From UBA7446 sp024639165 (GTDB taxonomy: Bacteria; Bacteroidota; Bacteroidia; Flavobacteriales; Flavobacteriaceae), in contig JAHEIX010000005.1 of the NCBI GenBank assembly GCA_024639165.1, positions 56,551-120,550 on the forward strand: DNA of 64,000 bases, read 5' to 3'. The stretch's first letter is position 1, and every line of letters begins with the position of its first letter. Below, piece by piece: positions 44,303 to 51,750 of the stretch. Both the position numbers and the translations under genes were made by a program. The notes under the pieces are model-generated. The model was not told where the DNA came from and did not search any database. It saw only the letters and a list, made by a program, of their open reading frames with translations.

Positions 44303-44331
44303 TTGTTACCTTATCTAAAACTGTATATTTG
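44303..44331 (+). promoter_or_regulatory. Predicted promoter of DUF493-DUF4290-murA (TTG-N18-TATATTTG)
   Basis: TTG at 44303-44305 and TATATTTG at 44324-44331 are 18 bases apart, a good fit to the Bacteroidota promoter. The -7 box ends 4 bases before the ATG at 44336, so the mRNA may be leaderless. Confidence 0.65.
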
Positions 44332-44335
44332 CCTA

Positions 44336-44626
44336 ATGCAACAAAAGTCTAAAGACGATTCGTTTTACGAGCGTTTTCATCAGCAATTATTAGAAAGTAA
44401 TACATGGCCAGGTGTTTATGTCTTTAAATTTATTATTCCCTCTTCTGATTCCAATAAAGCGACGTTGTTGGCGTTGTTTGAAAACGAAAAAGTAGAGGTC
44501 AATGTTAGGGCTTCTAGCAAGGGAAAATACACCAGTATTTCCATCGCAGGAAAATTTGGAAGCCCCGATATTATCATTCAAAAACACAAACGGGCATCGA
44601 AAATCCCAAACATCATCCAACTCTAA
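44336..44626 (+). CDS. DUF493 family protein (YbeD-like)
   Basis: A small protein of 96 residues from the ATG at 44336, which the promoter position supports over an in-frame start at 44303. FYERFHQQLLESNTWPGVYVFKFIIPS and SKGKYTSISIAGKFGSPDIIIQKHKRASKIP show the ferredoxin-like ACT-type fold of DUF493/YbeD. The family may have a regulatory role, with no proven function. It precedes DUF4290 and murA in the same direction, the normal Bacteroidota order. Confidence 0.88.
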   Translation: MQQKSKDDSFYERFHQQLLESNTWPGVYVFKFIIPSSDSNKATLLALFENEKVEVNVRASSKGKYTSISIAGKFGSPDIIIQKHKRASKIPNIIQL

Positions 44627-44663
44627 TTAATTTTTTATTAGTTTTACCTCATAAATTTCCCTC

Positions 44664-45311
44664 TTGATAGACAATCTTCAATACAACACCGAGCGTTCAA
44701 TGCTAGCCATACCTGAATATGGCCGTCACATTCACAAAATGATTCAGCAAGTTTTAGCTGAAGAAAACAAAGAAGAACGCAACAAACAGGCTCAAGCCAT
44801 CATTGGCATTATGGGCAACCTTAACCCACATTTAAGAGATGTAGCTGATTTTCAGCACAAACTTTGGGATCAGCTTTTTATCATGTCCAATTTTGAATTG
44901 GATGTTGATGCGCCTTTCCCAAAACCTGATGCTGAAGTTCTTGCCGCTCCTCCAACGCCATTGGCTTATCCGCAATCGTTTCCTAAATATCGTTTCTATG
45001 GAAACAATATTAAGGGCATGATTGACGTAATTGTTGACTGGGAAGAAGGAGACTTGAAAGAAGCTTTGGTCTATGTGATTGCGAATCACATGAAAAAATG
45101 CTTCCTCAACTGGAACAAAGACACCGTTGAAGACAAGGTTATTTTTGGTCATTTGGCCGAACTGTCAAACGGCAAAATTGTCATCAATACGGAAGACGAG
45201 GTATTGTCGGCTTCGGAAAACTTAATTCGCTTGACAAACAAGCGCTTTGCCAAGGGATCCAGAAACACTAAAAATAAGAATTACCGAAACCAAAAGCAGC
45301 GACGTAAATAA
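44664..45311 (+). CDS. DUF4290 family protein (TTG start)
   Basis: A protein of 215 residues. I use the TTG at 44664, because homologs begin M-I-x-N-L-x-YNTER and the frame upstream closes after three codons. NTERSMLAIPEYGRHIHKMIQQVL, IMGNLNPHLRDVADFQHKLWDQLFIMSNF and FYGNNIKGMIDVIVDWEEGDLKEALV are conserved in this Bacteroidota-only family of unknown function. The tail is strongly basic (KGSRNTKNKNYRNQKQRRK), which suggests contact with nucleic acid or ribosomes. It ends one base before murA, so the two are coupled. Confidence 0.9.
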   Translation: MIDNLQYNTERSMLAIPEYGRHIHKMIQQVLAEENKEERNKQAQAIIGIMGNLNPHLRDVADFQHKLWDQLFIMSNFELDVDAPFPKPDAEVLAAPPTPLAYPQSFPKYRFYGNNIKGMIDVIVDWEEGDLKEALVYVIANHMKKCFLNWNKDTVEDKVIFGHLAELSNGKIVINTEDEVLSASENLIRLTNKRFAKGSRNTKNKNYRNQKQRRK

Positions 45312-45312
45312 A

Positions 45313-46623
45313 ATGGGTGCTTTTAAAGTTACTGGCGGTGTACCATTGTCAGGTTCCATACAACCTCAAGGAGCCAAAAACGAGGCACTTCAGATTTTGT
45401 GCGCTGTATTGCTTACACCAGAACCGGTAACCATTCACAATATTCCCAACATTATTGATGTAAACAAGCTGATTCAAATCCTTGAAAAGCTTGGAGTCAA
45501 AATAGCTAAACACAGTGATAATAGCTATACTTTTCAGGCAGATGGAGTAGATATTGATTACTTGCAGTCAGCTGATTTTAAAGAAGCAGGTCGTGGTTTG
45601 CGCGGCTCAATTATGATTGTAGGACCTTTGTTAGCACGATTTGGCAAGGGTTTTATTCCCAAGCCTGGCGGTGATAAGATTGGACGTCGAAGACTTGACA
45701 CACACTTTCAAGGCTTTATCAGCCTTGGTGCTAAGTTCCGATACAATAAAGAGGAGTATTTCTACGGAGTTGAAGCTGATGAGTTGAACGGTACATATAT
45801 GCTGCTTGACGAGGCTTCGGTTACTGGAACAGCCAATATTGTCATGGCAGCCGTACTAGCAAAAGGAATCACTACAATATACAATGCCGCTTGTGAGCCC
45901 TATTTGCAACAGCTTTGTAATATGCTGGTGCGTATGGGGGCTACTATTTCAGGTATTGGTTCTAATTTATTAACCATTGAAGGCGTAAAATCGTTGGGTG
46001 GTACAACCCACCGTGTACTTCCCGATATGATCGAAATCGGAAGTTGGGTTGGTTTGGCAGCGCTTACAAGAAGTGCACTTACCATTAAAGATGTTCAATG
46101 GGAATATCTAGGCCAAATACCAGATGTATTTCGACGGCTGGGCATTACGATTGAAAAAAGAGGGGATGATATGTTTGTGCCTGAGCATCCCAATGGGTAT
46201 GAAATCCAAAGTTATATCGATGGATCTGTAATGACAGTTTCTGATGCTCCATGGCCTGGATTCACACCGGATCTTTTGAGCATAATATTAGTTGTTGCTA
46301 CCCAAGCAAGAGGAAGTGTTTTGATTCATCAAAAGATGTTTGAGAGTCGCTTGTTTTTTGTCGATAAGCTTATTGATATGGGTGCAAAAATCATTCTATG
46401 TGATCCACACCGTGCAAACGTGATCGGACATGATTTTAAGTCCTCGCTCAAGGCCACAACCATGACTTCGCCAGATATACGCGCCGGAATTTCACTGCTT
46501 ATTGCAGCACTATCTGCCAAGGGTACTAGTACCATTTTTAATATTGAACAAATTGACCGTGGCTATCAAGACATTGACACACGCCTGCATGCCATTGGTG
46601 CAAAAATTGAACGCATAGACTAG
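45313..46623 (+). CDS. murA: UDP-N-acetylglucosamine 1-carboxyvinyltransferase with Asp at the fosfomycin site
   Basis: An enzyme of 436 residues from the ATG at 45313. It transfers enolpyruvate from PEP to UDP-GlcNAc, the first committed step of peptidoglycan. PQGAKNEALQILCAVLLTPEPV, RGLRGSIMIVGPLLARFGKG and the C-terminal DRGYQDIDTRLHAIGAKIERI are typical. The catalytic loop reads KPGGDKIGRRRLD, so Asp121 (GAT at 45673-45675) stands where the E. coli enzyme has Cys115. Cys-to-Asp at this site is known to make MurA insensitive to fosfomycin. It follows DUF4290 by one base. Confidence 0.96.
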   Translation: MGAFKVTGGVPLSGSIQPQGAKNEALQILCAVLLTPEPVTIHNIPNIIDVNKLIQILEKLGVKIAKHSDNSYTFQADGVDIDYLQSADFKEAGRGLRGSIMIVGPLLARFGKGFIPKPGGDKIGRRRLDTHFQGFISLGAKFRYNKEEYFYGVEADELNGTYMLLDEASVTGTANIVMAAVLAKGITTIYNAACEPYLQQLCNMLVRMGATISGIGSNLLTIEGVKSLGGTTHRVLPDMIEIGSWVGLAALTRSALTIKDVQWEYLGQIPDVFRRLGITIEKRGDDMFVPEHPNGYEIQSYIDGSVMTVSDAPWPGFTPDLLSIILVVATQARGSVLIHQKMFESRLFFVDKLIDMGAKIILCDPHRANVIGHDFKSSLKATTMTSPDIRAGISLLIAALSAKGTSTIFNIEQIDRGYQDIDTRLHAIGAKIERID

Positions 46624-47029
46624 TGTGCTTTTGTAAGTACGATTGCTTTTTTAATTAGCCTCTTCAATACGTCTACGTTTATATCAGCTAATGTTTTGAT
46701 ATATAAACATCCTTTGCCTCGTTTGTAATTTCCTAGGTTGTCTAGTGCTAGCGCTGGATGATCCAAATCACAAAATAGATAGAGTGTAATGGCATTTTTT
46801 CTCGGTGAAAAGCCGGATAAAAACCAGGTTCCTTTTCTGCCGCTCGCATATCTATAGCTATGGCTTCCAAAGCCTACGATTGACTTCCCCCAGAGTACAG
46901 GTTTTCACAAGTAATCTCTTGCATAAGGGTTGCTAGTGTTCGGCAATCTTCTCTTTTTTGAGGAGGACTCACGGCTTCAAGAAAGGCAGTAACATTCGAT
47001 TTGGTAGGTTGTGTTTTGTTTTGGGACAT
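46620..47029 (-). pseudogene. DUF1801 (YdhG-like) gene broken by a one-base deletion
   Basis: The minus strand from the ATG at 47029 reads MSQNKTQPTKSNVTAFLEAV, then KREDCRTLATLMQEIT, and then loses frame, reaching a TAG at 46876-46874. In the next frame the missing part continues at once as KPVLWGKSIVGFGSHSYRYA, then a FLSGFSPRKN segment and LGNYKRGKGCLYIKTLADI, up to a TAG at 46622-46620. This is a full DUF1801 protein of about 136 residues. One extra A in the AAAA run (T-run 46902-46905 on the plus strand) would restore it. It is either a recent pseudogene or a homopolymer sequencing error. It lies at the end of the photolyase operon. Confidence 0.85.
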
Positions 47030-47066
47030 GACAATCAAATTTATCCCAAATTACTATTTTTTTGGG

Positions 47067-47345
47067 TTAACGTTTAGACACCTTGTTGTTGCTGATGCCT
47101 CGTTGTCTGCTGCATTTAAAGCGCCCAACTTCCTCATCGCGTTTTTTTAAGTGTTTAGTTTTACGTCCCTGAACACGCTTTCGCCAGAGTTTGAAACTAT
47201 TTGGCTTCATGTTGTTTCGCATGATGGTAATGACCTCTTGCTCTTTAAGTCCAAACTGCATGCTAATCGCATCAAAGGGGGTTCGGTCTTCCCAACCCAT
47301 TTCGATAATCCGATCTATATCTCTTAAACTAAGTTCTTTTTTCAT
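47067..47345 (-). CDS. TIGR03643/DUF2805 family protein
   Basis: A basic protein of 92 residues. LSLRDIDRIIEMGWEDRTPFDAISMQFGLKEQEVITIMRNNMKPNSFKLWRKRVQGRKTKH is the full family signature. The first part looks like a helix-turn-helix (FDAISMQFGLKEQEVITIMR) and the rest is rich in Lys/Arg, so nucleic acid binding is plausible but unproven. The gene overlaps the fourth photolyase gene by 4 bases. DUF2805 genes are often found beside photolyases in marine bacteria, which suggests a role in light damage or its repair (inference). Confidence 0.9.
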   Translation of the reverse strand: MKKELSLRDIDRIIEMGWEDRTPFDAISMQFGLKEQEVITIMRNNMKPNSFKLWRKRVQGRKTKHLKKRDEEVGRFKCSRQRGISNNKVSKR

Positions 47346-48814
47346 CTATCCATAATGTTTTCTCTGTCTGGCAGCGTATGCATGGCCAATATACGCTTAC
47401 TCTCTCTTCTAACGTTAGGATTGCGTTTCATGTGCCACAAAATGTTTGAGGCGTGCTTATAGGTTTCTTTAGTTGCTACGATAGTATTTGGATAATCTTT
47501 GCCTAATACACATCCGTAGGCTTCTTGTTCGAGTGCTGTCATGGACCATGGCTCAAGTACAAATGGCGTGGGAAGTTTTGCCAATTCTGGCACCCATTTT
47601 CGTATAAAAGCTCCTTCTTTATCGTGTTCAAGCGCATTTTTGGTTGGGTTATAGATACGCAACATATTGATGCCCGTTTCACCTGCTTGCATTTGAAATT
47701 GCGGATAGTGAATTCCAGGTTCAAAATCCAAAAACTGTTTGCCCAAAAATACAACGCCCATTTGCCAAGGTTGCCACAAATGATGTGTAAAAAAAGAAAC
47801 AACCAAGGCGCGCATCCTGAAATTCAAATAGCCTGTTTTAACAACACAACGCATACTAGCATCAACGAGTGGATAGCCTGTTGTTCCTGTTTTCCAGGCA
47901 TTGATATATTCCGTGTTCACTTCTTTTTTTAGTTCACGAAAACCCGTATTTACACTTTCAAATTCCATACGTGTTTCCATCTCAAATTTTTGAATAAAAT
48001 GTGCTTGCCATCGCAATCTTGATGTAAAGGCATTTAGCTGAAATCCACTAGCACCCTGTGCTTTTGCTTGCTTGGCACGCTGCCATACATAGCGAATCGA
48101 AAGATTTCCCCATGCAATGTAGGGCGAGACCCGACCGCAATGTGTTCGTGCTGCTTCAGGTTTTGAGATAGATTGCTGGTATTTTTTATGTCGCTGCTTT
48201 AAAAAGCTATCTAAATAGGCCAATCCAGTTTTGGTTCCGCCTGCTTGTATGCCATCTAGCTTTTTTGGTTCCAGTACCTCTTGTGTCAGTTCTATATTTT
48301 CAGCAGGTGTAAAGCAAGCTGGAGTTGCCTCAAATGAACGGATAGGCTGCATCATATAGCTGGTCCATGTTTTGCGCCAGTTGTTGCGGTTGCTGATGCC
48401 TCTTGTTACGCCATTATTTATGTGTTCTTTCCAGATAATGCGCTGAGATACACACCATTTTTTTACGACTTTATCACGCATATAGGTTGCGTCTATTCCC
48501 GTTTCTTGCATAGAGAACAAGGTGTTGAAATTCATACTGGCAGCAATACGTTCCAGTACTGTTATCACCTCTTCTTTATAAACATACACTTGGGTGTCAA
48601 ATTGTTTGAGTTCTTTGTTTAAGGCTAACAATGACTGTGTAATAAAATTATGATGTCGTTTGTGGTAATGCGGATTTTTTTCGAGGCTTGGCTCCATTAC
48701 GTAAAGCAATAATAGCGGTAAGCCGCTGTTTATGGCGTCTTGTAGTCCTTCATTGTCTAGAAGTCGTAAGTCTCTTTTAAACCAAAAAACGTTAATTTCT
48801 TTTTTAGAATGCAT
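47342..48814 (-). CDS. Photolyase/cryptochrome family protein, unassigned subgroup
   Basis: A protein of 490 residues with an N-terminal photolyase alpha/beta domain (INVFWFKRDLRLLDNEGLQDAI) and a C-terminal FAD-binding domain. The latter shows THCGRVSPYIAWGNLSIR, LRWQAHFIQKFEME, TGTTGYPLVDASMRCVVKTGYLNFRMR and MLRIYNPTKNALEHDKEGAFIRKWVPEL. The usual NWQWxAGxGxD segment is replaced by HYPQFQMQAGETGIN, which marks a separate clade. Whether it repairs DNA, and which lesion, or acts as a photoreceptor is unknown. It overlaps the iron-sulfur photolyase gene by 11 bases and the DUF2805 gene by 4. Confidence 0.9.
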   Translation of the reverse strand: MHSKKEINVFWFKRDLRLLDNEGLQDAINSGLPLLLLYVMEPSLEKNPHYHKRHHNFITQSLLALNKELKQFDTQVYVYKEEVITVLERIAASMNFNTLFSMQETGIDATYMRDKVVKKWCVSQRIIWKEHINNGVTRGISNRNNWRKTWTSYMMQPIRSFEATPACFTPAENIELTQEVLEPKKLDGIQAGGTKTGLAYLDSFLKQRHKKYQQSISKPEAARTHCGRVSPYIAWGNLSIRYVWQRAKQAKAQGASGFQLNAFTSRLRWQAHFIQKFEMETRMEFESVNTGFRELKKEVNTEYINAWKTGTTGYPLVDASMRCVVKTGYLNFRMRALVVSFFTHHLWQPWQMGVVFLGKQFLDFEPGIHYPQFQMQAGETGINMLRIYNPTKNALEHDKEGAFIRKWVPELAKLPTPFVLEPWSMTALEQEAYGCVLGKDYPNTIVATKETYKHASNILWHMKRNPNVRRESKRILAMHTLPDRENIMDR

Positions 48815-50333
48815 CGGGATTTTCCATGATTTGGTAAGCCCTTTCTTTAATGCGAGCCAGTTCTTCTGGGTTGATTTTACCCAGTAGGTTATACATCATA
48901 CCCATGCGGTTGTTTCCCCGCAACTCTTCTCTTTTGTCATCTAAAAAATTCCAGTATAAGCTGTTAAAGGGGCAGGCATTTTCGCCTGTGCGTTGTTTTT
49001 TATCATAACTACAACCCTTGCAGTAGTTACTCATTTTGTTCACATATGAACCCGATGAAACATAGGGTTTGGTGGCTAAAATACCCCCATCTGCATACTG
49101 ACTCATACCTCTAGTGTTAGGCAGCTGTACCCATTCTACTGCATCAGCGTAAATACCTAAATACCAATGATCTACTTCATCGGGATTCGTTTGCAGTAGC
49201 AATGCAAAATTTCCCGTAATCATCAGGCGTTGAATGTGGTGGGCATATGCGTGCTCCAAGCTATTCTCAATGCTGGTCTTTAGGCAATTCATTTTGGTTT
49301 CACCTGTCCAGTAAAAGGCAGGTAGTGTTCCAAAGTTATTGAGTTCATTTTTCTTTTTGTATTCTGGCATTTCTTTCCAGTACAGACCCCTGATGTACTC
49401 ACGCCAACCCAATATCTGACGTACAAACCCTTCGATTTGCGATAAACTGATACGATCGTTGTTTTTTCGATATGCTGCAATTGCATGTTCAATAACTTCG
49501 GCAGGGTCTATCAATTTGACATTTAAACTAAAAGAAATACGCGCATGAAAAAGATTGGTTTCGTCTTGATGCATGGCATCTTGAAAGGTACCAAAGTCTT
49601 GCAGCAAATAGGTACAGAAGTAGTCGAGTTGCGCTAGCGAGTCTTTTCTTGTCGTAGCAAAGAGAAATTCATCTTCGTTAAATGTGCCTATGGTGCTAAT
49701 GTCCGCTGCTTTTACTTGTGGATAGATTTCTTTTGCCAAGGTTGCATCTGGCTTGTAGGGCGGAGGAATGGTTCCGCCTTTCCAAGTATTTCGGTTAAAT
49801 TTATCGTAATTCCAACTACCCCCTTCAGGTTGCCCATCTATCATAAGGTATTGATGCTTTTTACGCATATAACGGTAGAAAAACTCCATCACTAAAGATT
49901 TCTTTCCTTCATAAAAGGTCTTTAGCTCATCACGGGTGGTTAGGAAGTGTTCTGTGTCATAGGATTTTGTGGGTACTTCCAATTGAGCACTAATTCCCTC
50001 CAGTTGTTTGTCTAAGCGATATTCATCGGGCTGTTGGTAGGCAAATGTTTTGGCATTAAACAAGCTGATGGCTTTTTCAATATTTTTTTGCAGGTCTTGG
50101 GTGTTGTTTGGATCATCTATGGTATGGTATAGAACCTGATGTCCATCTTCTTCAAGTTGTCTGGCAAAGCTTCGCATTGCTGCAAAAAATGCCACTACTT
50201 TCTGAATATGGTGCTTGACGTAGTCAGTTTCTTGACGCATTTCAAACATCACATAGCACACATTGTCATCAAGTGCTGTAAACCAGATATGCTTTTCGTT
50301 GAGTTGATCGCCAAGTATTAGTCTTATTTCCAT
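48804..50333 (-). CDS. Iron-sulfur bacterial cryptochrome/(6-4) photolyase (FeS-BCP, PhrB-like)
   Basis: A protein of 509 residues. The N-terminal IRLILGDQLNEKHIWF and DEYRLDKQL belong to the photolyase-related domain of this group, and RQILGWREYIRGLYW with HHIQRLMITGNFALL line the FAD pocket. Four cysteines, Cys350, Cys438, Cys441 and Cys454, sit exactly at the numbers known as 4Fe-4S ligands in Agrobacterium PhrB. DHWYLGIYADAVEWVQLPNTRGMSQYADGG is also conserved. The expected activity is light-driven repair of (6-4) photoproducts. It overlaps the CRY-DASH gene by one base and the next photolyase gene by 11. Confidence 0.93.
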   Translation of the reverse strand: MEIRLILGDQLNEKHIWFTALDDNVCYVMFEMRQETDYVKHHIQKVVAFFAAMRSFARQLEEDGHQVLYHTIDDPNNTQDLQKNIEKAISLFNAKTFAYQQPDEYRLDKQLEGISAQLEVPTKSYDTEHFLTTRDELKTFYEGKKSLVMEFFYRYMRKKHQYLMIDGQPEGGSWNYDKFNRNTWKGGTIPPPYKPDATLAKEIYPQVKAADISTIGTFNEDEFLFATTRKDSLAQLDYFCTYLLQDFGTFQDAMHQDETNLFHARISFSLNVKLIDPAEVIEHAIAAYRKNNDRISLSQIEGFVRQILGWREYIRGLYWKEMPEYKKKNELNNFGTLPAFYWTGETKMNCLKTSIENSLEHAYAHHIQRLMITGNFALLLQTNPDEVDHWYLGIYADAVEWVQLPNTRGMSQYADGGILATKPYVSSGSYVNKMSNYCKGCSYDKKQRTGENACPFNSLYWNFLDDKREELRGNNRMGMMYNLLGKINPEELARIKERAYQIMENPDAF

Positions 50334-51631
50334 TAAAATAAAGTTGTTTGAAGCCAGGTTTTTTGATATTTATCATTGGGGTCGTACCGCTCGGCCTGCC
50401 AAGCGATGTCAAATTTTCTGTCTCTTGGATCATTGCCAACACCTGCGTTATACATCCAGTTTCCATAATTGCTGTGGACATCGTAATCTATCAGCATGGC
50501 CTCGAAGTATGCAGCGCCTATACGCCAATCCAAGTGCCATTCTTTTGCAAAGTAACTCGCTACATTTTGACGACCACGATTGCTCATAAATCCAGTGAGC
50601 GCCAGCTCGCGCATATTCGCATTTACAAAGGGCTCGGGTGTTCTCCCATCAATCCATTGCTGTACAAATGTTTGGTTTGTTTTCCAGGAATAATCCTTTT
50701 GCAACAAGCCGCCAAGCTTAAAAATAGCAGTGCCGTGCTTCTTAGAAATATATTTGAAATAGTCACGCCATATGAGCTCAAAAATCAACCAATAGGTTGA
50801 ATCATTTTTAGTCACCTCTTTTTCGTATTTTTTTACCTCATGGTAAATTGAAACAGGGGAAATGGATCCAAATGCCAACCATATTGAAAACTTTGAGCTA
50901 TACTTTTTTCCCAATAACCCGTTTCTGGTTTTTTTGTAATAGGACAATTGGTTGGTGTTCCAAAAATATTTTTCTAGTCGTTCCCACGCAGCTTCTTCAC
51001 CCCCTTTGAAAGGAATGGCTGTTCTCTTGTCTTCTGTTACCATTTCATAACCCAAACTACTTAACGTAGGCAATTCGGGAACGCTAGCCAAAATATTTTC
51101 CTCGGGCATAGGCGCCGGAATGGGCAGTGGCAAACGCACGCTTATGTGCTTTTCACATTTTTTTCTAAACACCGTAAATACTTCTGGTACATCTTCGACT
51201 TGCATGGGTATGTCATCTGGGTGGAATAAAAATTGGTCGTAATACCACTGTTTTACTATTCCATCTGGGATACTTGCGTTATCATCAAGCTCTTCTTGTG
51301 TCCACTCTTTTTGCCCGTAGATTGCTGTGACATTGTAGGTTTCTTGTAGTTCTTTTAGCAAGGCTCCTAGACGGCCAACCTTTACCCAAAGCGATATGTT
51401 GAGCTTTGCTAAATCCTTTTGAAGTTGCGTTAAAGTTTGTAGGAGGAACGCAGCTCGAAAAGCCTCCATTTTCTTAAAACCCCATTGGGTTGGTTGTAGC
51501 CAATGCTCGGGCAAATGATATACCGCAATAACCCTATCGTGGGCCGCTACGGCTTGCGATAAACTGTGTTGATCACGAACACGCAAATCGTTTCGAAACC
51601 AAACTAGTCCTGTTGTTTTTGCTTTTTGCAT
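50333..51631 (-). CDS. DASH family cryptochrome
   Basis: A protein of 432 residues. TGLVWFRNDLRVRDQHSL opens the antenna domain. SSKFSIWLAFGSISPVSIYHEV, WLIFELIWRDYFKYI, FVNANMRELALTGFMSNRGRQNVASYFAKEW and DYDVHSNYGNWMYNAGVGNDPRDRKF are the diagnostic CRY-DASH motifs, including the N-M-R-E-L-x-x-T-G-x-M-S-N-R-G-R-Q loop. Such proteins bind FAD and MTHF and repair CPDs in single-stranded or looped DNA, or sense blue light. The start lies 28 bases inside the DUF2256 gene, so translation is coupled. Confidence 0.95.
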   Translation of the reverse strand: MQKAKTTGLVWFRNDLRVRDQHSLSQAVAAHDRVIAVYHLPEHWLQPTQWGFKKMEAFRAAFLLQTLTQLQKDLAKLNISLWVKVGRLGALLKELQETYNVTAIYGQKEWTQEELDDNASIPDGIVKQWYYDQFLFHPDDIPMQVEDVPEVFTVFRKKCEKHISVRLPLPIPAPMPEENILASVPELPTLSSLGYEMVTEDKRTAIPFKGGEEAAWERLEKYFWNTNQLSYYKKTRNGLLGKKYSSKFSIWLAFGSISPVSIYHEVKKYEKEVTKNDSTYWLIFELIWRDYFKYISKKHGTAIFKLGGLLQKDYSWKTNQTFVQQWIDGRTPEPFVNANMRELALTGFMSNRGRQNVASYFAKEWHLDWRIGAAYFEAMLIDYDVHSNYGNWMYNAGVGNDPRDRKFDIAWQAERYDPNDKYQKTWLQTTLF

Positions 51632-51750
51632 CTTTTACTACAATATTTAACGTTCTCCCATTCTTTGCTCCATTTCTTTCGCCAAGTAAAAGGCCTATTG
51701 CAGCTCACACACATTTTTTGAGGCAAGTCTGCTTTTTTAACACCTCTCAT
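51604..51750 (-). CDS. DUF2256 small zinc-finger-like protein (48 aa)
   Basis: A gene of 48 codons hidden between two photolyases. It starts with MRGVKKADLPQKMCVSCNRP, continues FTWRKKWSKEWENVKYCSKR and ends CKKQKQQD. Four cysteines in two pairs (CVSC and CSKRC) suggest a zinc ribbon, and the rest is basic and aromatic. This matches DUF2256, which has no known function. The ATG overlaps the stop of the photolyase gene (ATGA) and the 3' end runs 28 bases into the CRY-DASH gene. The conserved position beside CRY-DASH suggests a partner in photorepair. Confidence 0.92.
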   Translation of the reverse strand: MRGVKKADLPQKMCVSCNRPFTWRKKWSKEWENVKYCSKRCKKQKQQD

